This document shows, piece after piece, positions 37,801 through 48,372 of a stretch of 64,000 bases of DNA; positions within the stretch are counted from its first letter, which is position 1, and each line of letters opens with the position of its first letter. This DNA is from Meandrina meandrites. Lineage: Eukaryota > Cnidaria > Anthozoa > Scleractinia > Meandrinidae. A program made the translations under genes and the position numbers. The stretch spans positions 46,949,895 to 47,013,894 of the forward strand of contig OY855905.1 of assembly GCA_963693305.1 (NCBI GenBank). The letters are read 5' to 3'. The notes beneath the pieces are model-generated. The model had not been told where the DNA came from, searched no databases, and saw only the letters and a list, made by a program, of their open reading frames with translations.

Positions 37801-38789
37801 TACCGGAAACGAGCAAAGTGGCCGATGGAACAGGCTCAATCAGTCACGTAACTTCGACTGGTTTTCTTTCAAAAACATTCTCTGTGTCACTTTATATCTT
37901 TTCTTTCGGAAGGAAATTCTTTTAAATTCAAGCGACTTAAAACAAATAAGAATACTGCATAAATTTTTGTGCTTTGAAAAAATATACTTTTCGGGAAGTG
38001 CCGCTCACGATCTGAGAAATAAAGTTTAATTTTCGCAAAGCGCTTACAAATTCCTCTACTGCAAACTATTTCGTCCTGTGCAAGTTATCGCGGACTGGGA
38101 CGTGGGTTAAAATTGTTCATTGACCTTGCAATTCGATTACTCGCTTTGTTTACGATCGGTCGAAGTTCTTCTTTGCCGTCGAAGAATTTATATTAGCAAT
38201 CAATCGAGCGAGATCGAGGAGACAGACAAACTTCAGAGTTAGCATTTCGAGCTGGATTTTGTTCTTACCAAGAATGAACCAATTTTTAACGTGGGGTAGG
38301 CCATGGCCTTAAGAGAGAAAAAGCCAACAATACGGGGTTATGTCTAGCTGGTCACCCATCCCAATACTAACTCTGCCCAACAGGGATTAACTTAAGCGAT
38401 TGAACGACGAGAACTGGTGCTTTCCTTGTGACATCAGTCGCAGACGCGACAGAATGAAATCAGAAACGTCTGCGATTGATACCCGGGCGGTCGGATTATC
38501 GAGCGGACCCAATTGTTTATGATTAATTTTGAAATTAATCATACTCGTGATGAAAGAAATCGGACTCCCGCTACGCGGTCGTCCGATTTTTTAAGCTGAA
38601 TGTGTTAGGAATATCAAGGATTATTAAAAACTAGCAATGGTATATTGAAATTCCTGCGTTTTGATTGGTTAGCAGACAATGGTATATGAGCTCATTTACC
38701 ATTGACCACAAATATCGTAGTCGCTACGCGTCAACGAAAACAGCTGGGGAGCTCAAATATTGCAATTCTTTTGGGCGTTTTTAATAAAA

Positions 38790-38823
<34 letters not shown>

Positions 38824-41800
38824 CGTTATAGCTAACTCGGCGCTACGCGCCTCGTTGGCTATCTACCATCTCATATCCAACGCGCACTTGTGGAATAATT
38901 GTTAAGTATCCAGTCACAATAAGAAACCGAATAAAAAGCGCGCGCATGCGCAGCACGCGAACTTTGTTATTGGACACTATATAATTGGACACTTTGCTCT
39001 TGGACACTTAAGCTGCGCGTGCTCCATTTTGGTGAAAAATAGGGCATACTAAGAACCAATCAGAATCGAGAATTTTGTTATAGTTATGATTATTTTTGTA
39101 AAAATAAGAAACTTTTATACCGGCCATGAAGCTGTTAAAAGCTTACTCACTTGCTGGTCCACTGCATTTGTACAATAACATCATTTGCTGTACGTCGATT
39201 GCAGTAAGAGCCACTCTGTTGCCAATAGTAACCTAAAAATAGCTATATGTCAGCGACATACTTCATATACTTCATAATATGGTATATATTTAACAGTTAT
39301 TCCATGAACTCACGTTGGATATGGGATGGTAGATAGCCAACGAGGCGCGAACTTTTTGTTATAATCAATAATATTTAACAATTATTCACCGAAGTGGAGG
39401 TGAATAGTGGTGGATATTTATCGAGCCGCGAAGTGGCGAGGTTAATATCCACCACTTTCATCGACACTGAGGTGAATAATTGTTTTAGTATATACCACAC
39501 AAGTTGAATTACTAGCGGACCTAAACATTACTTTCGGTATCCAAAGTGACGCGCGAAGCCATTTTGTTTCTTTTCCGCTGTTCGGAGGTGAATAGTACTT
39601 TGCTAATCACCTCCGAATTAGCCAATCAGCGCGCGCGGAAAGTACTATTCACTTGTGTGGTATATACTAAAACTTATTATTCATTCAAAATATTTCTCCG
39701 TTTCTGATTGGCTTTCAATCTTCGGTTAATTCCAGCTAACCAGCTAGCGCCGGCCAAATTTGGAAGAAAGTCCTATTATACGACGATTGACGTCATCAAT
39801 TGTCCTGCATCAAAAATTAACCGATCGCAACCTCGTTCCCAAGGTTGATTAACCGATCGCAACCTCGTTCCCAAGAACCGCTGACGTCACACGGCAAAGG
39901 CTGTGATGCAGAAAGAAGCGGCCATGGCGAGATTTGTTCAGTACGACGAGCAGAAAATTTCCAAATAGAAGACAATGCAATTTAGGGAAAAATTTTGCGT
40001 TTCTTTATTGTTTTTATTTTTACCTTGCAAGTTTTAAATCAAACTTGAAATCGAAATATACTTTGTATATTGGTGAAACCGTATTAAAAGCATTTTGTGT
40101 ATTAAGAGTTATGGAAATATTTTGATTAAATAATAAAACAATTATTGAACTCGGCTTTCGTATGATATGAAGAATTATGCAGATCACGGAGGGTGTTATC
40201 TGCCTCAGCCTTCGGCTTCGGCGGATAACACCTTCCTCGATCTGCATAATTCTTCATATCATACTCAGCCTCGTCCAATAATTGCTAAATATCCGTATTC
40301 TCAGTATTGGACTGGACAAATATAAACCACCTCAATATTATTCTAAAATATTCAAATCAATGTGTATTGCATTCCTCCGAGAGAAATGCATTTTTGAACC
40401 AAAAGAAAATAACGGTGAAATGTGCATGAAAGTAGGTACAAAAATGGAGGAATGCAATACACACTGATTTGAATATTCTTGCATAAATTTGTAATCGGTG
40501 AATTTGTAACGCAACTTTTCCATCGGTGCAAACACCTTCTTCATCGATAAATTTGGACGTCTTCCGGTAAATGAATGTTAATAATTCTTTCGAATAATTT
40601 TTTTTTGTATTAGCAAGCATGTGTTGTGAAAGTTTCAAAAAAATCGTTGGAGCAGTTCTTGAGATTTTCGAAAAATCACTAAAAGTGGAACATTTACCAA
40701 AAATTACAATGGTAGTGACCGTATGGAAAAATCAAATTCTCGGGATCGCAATAAAAAAAGTTAACAAAACTTTCACGGCAACGAAAGGAAGGTTAAATAC
40801 ATATTTTGGCTTTATTTCGAAGCAATTTCGTCAACGCAATGCCTATATCTCAGTCCATTTAACACTATCATACAAACAGCATGGTTTTAATTATATTTGC
40901 GATTTATTCGAAATCAAACATACAGAATTTTTTTTATTTCTTGTATATTTGATGTGCAGTACACCATAGTTTCAGATACTGGTGCTAGTTTTTTTTACAT
41001 CAAATCTGCTTCGCGTAGAATTCAAGTTTAACTGATTTCGCGTTTTTCTGTTTATCGTTGCCATGGAAATACCGATTTTCCTAAAAATATATATTATATC
41101 AAACTTCAATCCAATTCCAATAGGTGGTGTAGATTTGACATCGGCCCGAGTCCGGAAAGTCTGTTGAACGGTTAATTGAAATGTTTGGTATAGTCCAGAA
41201 AAAAACTGTGTTGAGACACCTTAATTTTAATAGGTTGGCCTTAAAACTGCTAAGAGAAGAGCATAGGCGAACCTAAGAGGAGAGAATATTCCACAATTGT
41301 GCTCTTTACAAAATATGTACTGAATCATGGAAAACACATATTTGGTCAAGTCATTTACGAACGGTTGCAGATTTGTTTTCGACTCTTTTCTTAGTTAATT
41401 TTATTCCTACTGTAAACCAGCTGAAAGAAAAGGAAGTTGAAAACAATTAAAAATGTGCTAATTTAATTTATATGAGAAAATTCCAAGCGTTCTAAGAGTA
41501 AGCGATAGCGACTCAAGTTTTGAGATGAGAGCTGCGAGAGTCCATAATAGCAAAAAGTGTGCTCAGTGGAGTTTTTCTTTCGTTAAGTAGCGGTTGACTT
41601 GGATATATGACAATGGTCCATTTACAGTGACGTAGTGAATTACCTCAAATACAATTAGAAATATACTTACCCCTGCTTTTTTTGGAACAATTGTCGGCTT
41701 TCCATTTTTAGAGAAGTATCTCGCTCCGTAGTGCATGATGGATCCATAATCATAAGGTGTCCCCAGCGAGTTCACACTGCTTGACTTTCGAAAGTTGCCT

Positions 41801-44800
41801 TCTTTGCCTTCAACAGACAAAAAGAACATCTACTTTATTCACCGAGTATAAAATTTACCATCTTTCATTATTTATAACACATATGATGCTTTCGACATTG
41901 CTGAGATTAGCAGTATGCAGGACGCGTGTCACATATGAGACTCGTACGTCAGTTGTTAGAGCGTCCACCCGGTATCTGGTAGGCCAGGGGTCCGATTCCC
42001 GTTGGGGACTCAGAGTTTTTCCTTTGTCGCTCGCTCGTGAGAAATGAACGTTTCATCTTTATCAATCAAGTCTATACGGTTCTTAATTCTAAAACGTTTT
42101 TGGCATTATTATACCAGTCCTAGATTCCATACAGCACTCTATCCGGGATCCGAGTGGCGTATTTTCCATCGGTTATTTTTGAAACTGCTCAATTATTCGG
42201 AAACACAACAAAATCGGCGATATGAGCTAACTGGCCTCCATATAATAAAAAGAAAATTGCACGTTGGCTAGAAGATATGAATTTCTTGTTCTCGCGGTAT
42301 AAACAATATTTCACGAGTGCGCGCATATTGTTTTGGCCACTCCAGCATAAACTTCATAGCTTTGAGTCATAGTGTATAATGCTCTATTTATATCTTAACT
42401 GATTTTTGCAATGTAACTGATGAGAAACTATAGAAAAGCAAACATATGCTTGAATTTATACATCCCTAGCCTGGTGGCCTATCAGGCCGAGCCTATTCCA
42501 GTTTCCGTAGCATGAAGCGACTAGGAGTATTTCTACTTCCTCCCTGGATGGGATACTAGTCCATCGCAGGCTTAACCCAAGCAGTACGTTTTTCACCACC
42601 TGGGTGGAAAGAGGCACTATGAGAGTAAAGTGTCTTGCCCAAAAACACAACGCAGTGCGCACAACCCAGACCGTCCGATCCATTAGGTCACCGGACCTCC
42701 CACTTATATACATACTTAATCAGCAAAACTCTATATTATGTCGGTATATCTCTTTAATTAATTATTTTATCACCTAGCCTAATATGCGAAAATTTCCCTC
42801 CTGGGTCTTCTAGTGCTGATTCTTTATATATTTTTAAAATCATTTTATTCATGTTTTACTCGAATTCTGCCAATCAAAAAACAAGAGCAGTAAAATGCCC
42901 ACCTGATTGTATGTTTTCAAACTTGATTTCCACATAGTTGTCTCTGTCCGGGCGCGATTGCTCATGAAGAAATCCAAGGGCATGTCCTAAACAATTCATA
43001 AAACATATAACAGACGAATATGTCATTTGCTTAGTGAAATTGAATATATAAGTTATGACAAAAGTTAAAACGGAATCCATCAGGAAGTCGAATAATATTT
43101 ATAAAGTTGGACAAAAATCGAGTACCAGAATAATATAAATCCTATTGCGTTATTCTCTACCCTTAATGAAAGGTAAAGATGTAAGTAATTATCCGTGATA
43201 ACACCGACAACAATTTCTTATCAGAGTCTGAGAAAATGAATTTCAAAGTTCATAAACTATAGGCAAAATCTCTCGTGTAGCCATTTTGTAAAATCGTCTT
43301 TAAGCGATTGAGTGGAATTCAGCGGAACTTAGAAATTTGTTTTCGATTTTTCATGTTGTTAGAAAAGATTTCTTTTGATGAGATATTTTGAAGTAGTAAA
43401 AGTTTTCAACGAGGTGCAAATAATTTTGGTATATAATTTTGTCTAATAAATACGCGAAGCTTTTGGCAACAGGTCTATAGTTGATTTCAGTCACTTCAGT
43501 AGAATTTGATGAATTCAGGAACTAACGATATAAAATGAACCAGTTTTTAAATACATCAAAATATAGATTGTGACTGAGGAAGCTATGTTCATATAAGCTA
43601 ATGTAACTTTGTCCAAGTAACTTAGCCGAGATATTAAGACGGAATCCACCAGGAAGTCGAGTAATATTTATTTAAGTTGGACAAAAATCGATTACCAGAA
43701 TAATTTAAAGCCTATTGCGTTATTTTCTACCCTAAATAAAAGGTAAAGATGTAAGTAATTATCACTGATAACACCAACAACAATTTCTTATCAGAGTCTT
43801 AGAAAATGAATTTCAAAGTTCACAAGCTATAGGGAAATTCTCACGTGCAGACATTTTGTAAAATCGTCTTTAAGCGATTCAGTGGAATTCAGTGAAATTT
43901 CAACATTTGTTTTCGGTGTTTGGTGTTATTAGAAAAGATTTCTTTTGATAATATATTTGAAGTAGTAACACAAAAGTTTGCAATAAGGTGTAAATAATTT
44001 TGGTACAACAATTTCTTATCAGAGCCTGAGAAAATGAAATTTTATGTTCACAAGCTATAGGCAAAAGCTCGTGTCTTTTAAGCGATTTAGTGGAATTCAG
44101 CGGAACTTCGAGATTGGTTTTCGATGTTTGGTGTTGTTAGAAAAGATTTCTTTTGATAAGATATTTGAAGCAGTAACACAAAAGCTTGCAATAAGGTGTA
44201 AATAATTTTGGTACATAATTTTGTCCAACAACTACTCGAAGTCCTGGCGGATTCCGTCTTAATCTCAATATTTCAAAATCTAACCCCTACTTTTCCGTCC
44301 TACTGCCATCTTAAAAACACTTTTCGATTTATGTTAAATATTATTTTGAGATTTCAGTTAAAAGGTGGTTTTGTGTTTGGTTAAAATGAAGTAAAGATAA
44401 CATGCTCCGGTTCCTTTAATTAATTGTGACATTTTTCCTTCAAAAATGAAGGATATCTTTAACTGACCGATTTCATGAACAACGGTTCCATGTCTCCAGC
44501 ATCCTCCAGCGAGTGACAATTGTTGCTTCCTACCAGTTCTTCCCACGTAGGACCAACACCTGTGTAAGCAAAAAATTATTAACATGAAACAAATCAAAAT
44601 AGTAAAAACTTAAAAAGGGAATAATTATAACTCAAGATTTGCCTAATTACAGAAAGGCATGAAACACTTTGTATGTATGAATGGATGGATGAAGGAAAGA
44701 ATGACCCAGGCGGGATGAATAAACGAATTATATTCGTGCACCGATGCATGCATGCATGAAGACAGGAAGGAAGGAAGGAAGGAAGGAAGGAAGGAAAGAA

Positions 44801-46224
44801 GGAAGGAAGGAAGGAAGGAAGGAAGGAAGGAAGGGAGGAAGGAAGGTGGTCGGACTGACGGACAGACGGATGGATGGATGAATGACTGAATGGATGGAAG
44901 AATACATAGATTAGCGTAGAAATGAGATTTTAAACGAATAGTTTTAAATGCTAAAACATCTGTAATTCCTTTAGTTATTTCTCAACATAATTTCTGACGA
45001 AAATAAAATACAAACAAAGTGATAAAGAGGAAGCCATCAAAAATGTTTTCGCGCTGCGCATTAGCATTCGATTGTGTTTTTTCGGTCTTTCATGACAGTC
45101 AGAGCTGTCAAAACTTTTCATTACTGAGATTGAGCCTCATTTTTTTATTTCAATCACGGCAATGCACGGCTTAAAATCTGCACTCTCAAATGTTTGCTCT
45201 AGTCAAATTATTGTGGTCTTAGCTATGGAAATACTTTAGTTCTTGCATAAGTTTAGTAGGATAAATACAACTTAAAGGAGCAATACGCACCCGCTTCCTC
45301 TGAAAAACGACACGTAAGCAGTTTCCGATGTCCGTCGTTTGAATTTTATGCAGCCATTGGTTTTTTGTGTCCAAGCATTCATTGCACTGTTGATTACTTT
45401 CATCGCGCTACTATGAGAACCTAATAGTGGACAATTGAAAGGCAATGAATTAATTCGATAAAATGATTTGCTTTGCGATCATTATTTTGTAAGTCAGGTC
45501 CATTCAACTCCCAACATCATTATGTTGCATTATATTCAATGTATTCTTACTTACTTAAAGACGATTCAATGTCATAGGCAAACACTCCACCGGGCCAAAG
45601 TCTGAATTGAACTGAACCTCTTGCCTGGCCAGGCAAGAACTTCATGTCACCTTCGACCAAACCGTTGTCATTGCTGTTCAGATTCTCTAATTAAAAAATA
45701 TAATAAGATTATTTATTTTAAGTGAAGTGGGTTAAGCTGAAATTGGGAGCTTTACCAAAACTGAATACCTAGAATCCATTTAAAAGAATTACAACTCAAA
45801 GGGACATTTTATTCTTAATTTTGAAAAACAAGCCCGATTTTTTACGACCTTTGAACGCACTGAGACATTTAAAAATCCAGAAAAGCTAGCTGAGTTGGGA
45901 TAAGACGCTCGCCTAGAGGGATCCGCCCAAAACTCATGTATTTCATTACAAAATAATTTCATCTCCTTGTAGAAAATGAGACAACTTTTTATAGTAACTT
46001 TGAACCAGAAGTTAACTCTTCCCAGTCAATCGGTCAGCTCCCACTCGTCACGATTCCATTTTAATAAAATATATTTTGATACCTTCAGTGTAACATTATT
46101 CAAAAAAAGGTAATAATCAACTTCGTTTGAGAAAGTTTAAACTTTGCCTACATTTCCTACCTTCTGGAGAAGATGCAAAAACAGCAACAAGCCACAGAAA
46201 ATTAAGAAGCAAGATAGTCTTCAT
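31867..46224 (-). CDS. Meprin-like astacin metalloprotease with Pro/Thr linker and C-terminal MAM domain (gene 3)
   Basis: Exons on the minus strand: 46161-46224, 45555-45686, 45291-45420, 44468-44559, 42903-42986, 41671-41807, 39151-39232, 35810-35848, 34907-34963, 33603-33737, 32579-32817, 31867-31944; 1269 nt, 422 aa, all GT/AG. Signal peptide at about 1-18; short prodomain with VEGD; zinc motif [19 protein letters not shown] from residue 137; Met-turn SIMHY (190-194). After the catalytic domain come two small exons of 39 and 57 nt encoding a Pro/Thr-rich linker (about 241-273), then a MAM domain (273-422). The MAM domain has its Cys-x-Phe-Asp start, the [18 protein letters not shown] block and a final Cys. 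MAM domains mediate adhesion or dimerisation in meprins. The enzyme core shares intron phases with genes 1 and 2 but lacks ShKT. It is convergent with gene 2. Confidence 0.88.
32196..32473 (-). mobile_element. tRNA-derived SINE, copy 2 (last intron of gene 3)
   Basis: Reverse-oriented relative of 22038-22362: the tRNA-like head lies at about 32395-32470 and the body extends down to about 32196. It lies just downstream of the exon ending at 32579; a fused open frame that runs into it is read-through. Confidence 0.8.
33904..34086. repeat. Palindromic repeat, ACTAGAAG..TTTTCC ends (intron of gene 3)
   Basis: The left end (CTAGAAGATGGTTTTCCATG) and right end (AGGAAAACCGCCTTCTAG) are complementary. 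Inner arms around AGAAAAGCTGC also pair. Confidence 0.6.
35270..35700. repeat. Complex inverted-repeat region (intron of gene 3)
   Basis: Blocks such as CCTGCGAAGT/ACTTCGCAGG, GAGAACAGTATCCCAG/CTGGGATTCTGTTCTC and GCCGGCG recur in both orientations. A likely decayed foldback or nested MITEs; no coding. Confidence 0.5.
36867..37684. mobile_element. GGGCC-ended MITE, copy B (intron of gene 3)
   Basis: An 818-bp near twin of 26325-27145, with ends GGGCCGATTCGCACTAGCGG and CCGCTAGTGCGAATTGGCCC, flanked by TAA on both sides (36864-36866 and 37685-37687). Two copies with two different 3-bp flanking repeats support a 3-bp target duplication. Superfamily not assigned. Confidence 0.85.
38321..38425 (-). 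repeat. 5S rRNA-derived repeat or pseudogene
   Basis: Read on the minus strand, the block TTAGTATTGGGATGGGTGACC matches the 3' half of 5S rRNA, preceded by a TCTCGTC..AAGTTAA stretch like the 5S internal control region. It is diverged and lacks an intact 5' half. It could be a 5S-derived SINE (SINE3 type) fragment. Confidence 0.55.
38497..38595. repeat. Short palindromic repeat
   Basis: TCGGATTATCG..GTCCGATTTT ends with a central ATGATTAATTT/AAATTAATCAT palindrome. Confidence 0.5.
38803..38903. repeat. ACAATTATT-ended foldback, copy 2
   Basis: AACAATTATTCCAC and GTGGAATAATTGTT tips, GTTGGATATGAGAT arms and a GGCGCTACGCGCC centre. It lies between exons 7 and 6 of gene 3. A half copy follows at about 39294-39360. 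Confidence 0.75.
39370..39485. repeat. ACAATTATT-ended foldback, copy 3
   Basis: Tips AACAATTATTCACC and GGTGAATAATTGTT; arms GTGGTGGATATT and complement; centre CGCGAAGTGGCG. The tips match copies 1 and 2 but the core differs. Confidence 0.75.
40133..40290. repeat. ACAATTATT-ended foldback, copy 4
   Basis: Tips AACAATTATTG and CAATAATTGCT; arms TATGATATGAAGAATTATGC and complement; centre CCTTCGGCTTCGG. Confidence 0.75.
40348..40483. repeat. Palindrome with 36-bp arms
   Basis: ATTCAAATCAATGTGTATTGCATTCCTCC is answered by its near complement at about 40447-40480. The 60-bp spacer is AT-rich. Confidence 0.7.
41939..42012 (+). mobile_element. tRNA-like SINE head
   Basis: A-box-like GTCAGTTGTTAGAGC and B-box-like GGTCCGATTCCC at tRNA spacing, with a CCGGTAT anticodon-loop region. 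The acceptor stem is poor, so it is a SINE relic and not a working tRNA. Located in intron 5 of gene 3. Confidence 0.6.
42466..42713 (-). mobile_element. SINE-like repeat, decayed
   Basis: Contains the blocks ATGGGATACTAGTCCATCGC, ACCTGGGTGGAAAGAGGCAC and AAGTGTCTTGCCCAA. It ends at a tRNA-like A-box remnant (CCATTAGGTCACCG) read on the minus strand. The type is judged from memory of similar cnidarian repeats. Confidence 0.5.
43065..43470. mobile_element. TTAA MITE, decayed copy
   Basis: Starts TTAAAACGGAATCCATCAGG and follows the sequence of the MITE at 14753, but the right end is lost around AATACGCGAAGCTTTTGGC. Located in intron 4 of gene 3. Confidence 0.7.
43634..44262. mobile_element. 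TTAA MITE, intact copy (intron 4 of gene 3)
   Basis: 629 bp, TTAA|GACGGAATCC to GGATTCCGTC|TTAA, with the same internal duplication as the 630-bp copy in gene 1. Confidence 0.8.
44764..44846. repeat. (GGAA)n microsatellite
   Basis: About 20 GGAA units with single interruptions, followed by GGAC/GGAT-type degenerate units. Confidence 0.95.
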
Positions 46225-47043
46225 TGTGAGTTAACTTGATGATGATCGCGACTGAAGTGGGATTGCTGAAACTTGAATTGGAGGTGATATTAGTAAAAGT
46301 TTAGCTATTCTACAGCTGTTCAGCTGTGTGAAAACAATCATTAGCCAGAGTTGCATCCTCAATCGTGTTCTTTTGTTTTATGAATTGTGTTTCTTGCGCA
46401 AACAACAGGCAATTAAAAACACATTTTCAGTGCAACACCGCCCCTGATATATTTTGTAAGTCGATAATTTTGATTGTTTCCATTTAGATTTTAGAGTTTG
46501 CCATTTTACATATCTTGGTAGATAATCTCCCATTAGATCTAAGGAAAATATATTCTCTTGTGCTGTAATTCTGTGCAGTTAGTACGAGGAAGTAGTTGAC
46601 GATTTTAATTCGATGTAAGTTCATGTTTAAAGAAAACCCTTTGTAGTCAAAACCCCCGAAAATGGAAATTATTTATCTTGAAATGACTAAAAAAAAAACG
46701 AAAATGGTTTGGAGCTTTTGAATTTTGAAAATATTTATACTGAAAGGACAACATCATTGAACAGCTGTTTGAAATCTTTTATGAAGAATACATGTTCTTT
46801 TGTTCTGTATGACGAGTTTTATCTTTTGGCACTAAGACACATTTTTCAATTAATTATTAAAACCGCTGATGTTTTATAACTCAATTACCGTTGTTGTTTA
46901 TTTCAATTAACTAAGGATTTTTTTTGTTACTCAGCTGTATTCGAAAAAGTTTGCTATTTTTTCATCTGTTGTAGAAATTTCATTCTCAAACTCATTAATA
47001 ATTCATCAAGTTAAAACATTTTATTTCTCCGTTTTCTCCGTAG
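46225..47043. other. Upstream region of gene 3; nothing recognised
   Basis: AT-rich, no TATA box at a convincing distance and no other gene seen. Confidence 0.4.
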
Positions 47044-47063
47044 TTTTAGTTTCGATTGAGAAG

Positions 47064-47185
47064 ATGTATCAAACACTCGAGAGAGTGTATCATCACATTT
47101 CCAAACACCTCAAAGTTCGTCAAAAATACTCCGCTGCACGTCGTATTTTCAACTCTCTTCTCGGTGTTTGGAAATGTGATGAAAC
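47064..47185. repeat. Palindromic repeat, TCATCACATTTCCAAACACC arms
   Basis: TCATCACATTTCCAAACACC at 47089-47108 is matched by GGTGTTTGGAAATGTGATGA at about 47161-47182. The 103-codon frame across it has no recognisable motif. Confidence 0.65.
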
Positions 47186-48372
47186 ACGCTCTCTAGCTCG
47201 TGTTTTATATATCACTTCAATTATACCGCAAGGGCACTGTTTGAAATCATTTGGTCCTGTCCACACTTCTCCGCTTTTATTCCAAGACGGACATTTTCCT
47301 GTTTTCAAATCGCGTCCACGGGTATTCGGTCTGAAGCAGGTATGCTTTTATACAATTGCCCTTAAATTATTCTAAAATTCTCCCCTTCTCCCCTTCTTCC
47401 TCTGAAATAAATTGTCTGCAAGGTTTTGCGTGTGGTCCTCTGTTGTATCAGTTTTTAACGCTTCAATTTTCAGAGAAGCTCAGCCGATTAAGTCATAATT
47501 CTAAAATAAAAGCTTGAATATTTTTCCTTAAAGAAAAAATAATATTATCGTAACATAACGTATGCTATTAGTCTTAAAAGAAAACGGCAAGATGGCAGTA
47601 AAATATCTCTATTTGGCGCGAAATCAGATACTATGATGTCGATAATCATTTTCAAAAAAAAAAAGTTTCGCCGTCCAAACGAAAACACGAAAACAGTCTT
47701 TCCAAAAATTTCCACTCGCCGGATCGCGTTTACGAAAAGTTGCGTTTTCGCTCACCGTTTTCACCGGATACGTGTGGACAGGCTTTGGTTTTTATCTTTC
47801 CAAACAGCTTTATTTAAAAGTCCGTGCCCTTCGCCTGGTATAAGTAAACTAAATCGTAAGGGCATATATACTTTATTTTAATAACAAATGAGTATGTAAG
47901 TAACTAGCAAATGCAGTTTAGATCCAAACACGCTGGTTAAATGTATTTAAAATTAAAATATTATTTTTCAGATTTTAAGCGTAATCTTGAGGTACATTCT
48001 TTCGGGTGCAGAACCACTTGTTGACGATTTTTAACAGGAATGAAAACAGTATGGGCGCTGAAGTACGACAGTGAAATAATAAAACAAGTACAGTATACGG
48101 GACAAAGCGGCCAGAATTGAAACCTAAACGAAAACACGTAGCTTTGAACGAAGCTCTCTTGATCGTATCTTTATTAGTGATCAATTGAAACGTTACGCCT
48201 TTTCCTTATCAGAACACACATTCACGATAACACTAATTACAAAGCACATTTCACAGTCAGTCAGACCTAAATGATTACATTGAAAGTGAGTCTTTAGCCT
48301 ACTAGCACCTAAATCTATTGTTTTGACTAATTAATTCTGTGTATATCTATCTGCTGCTTAAAGCTTAAAATT

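Noticed and set aside
44764..44846. GGAA array as a regulatory ETS-site cluster
   Set aside because: It is a plain microsatellite continuing into degenerate GGAT/GGAC units; nothing ties it to a promoter.
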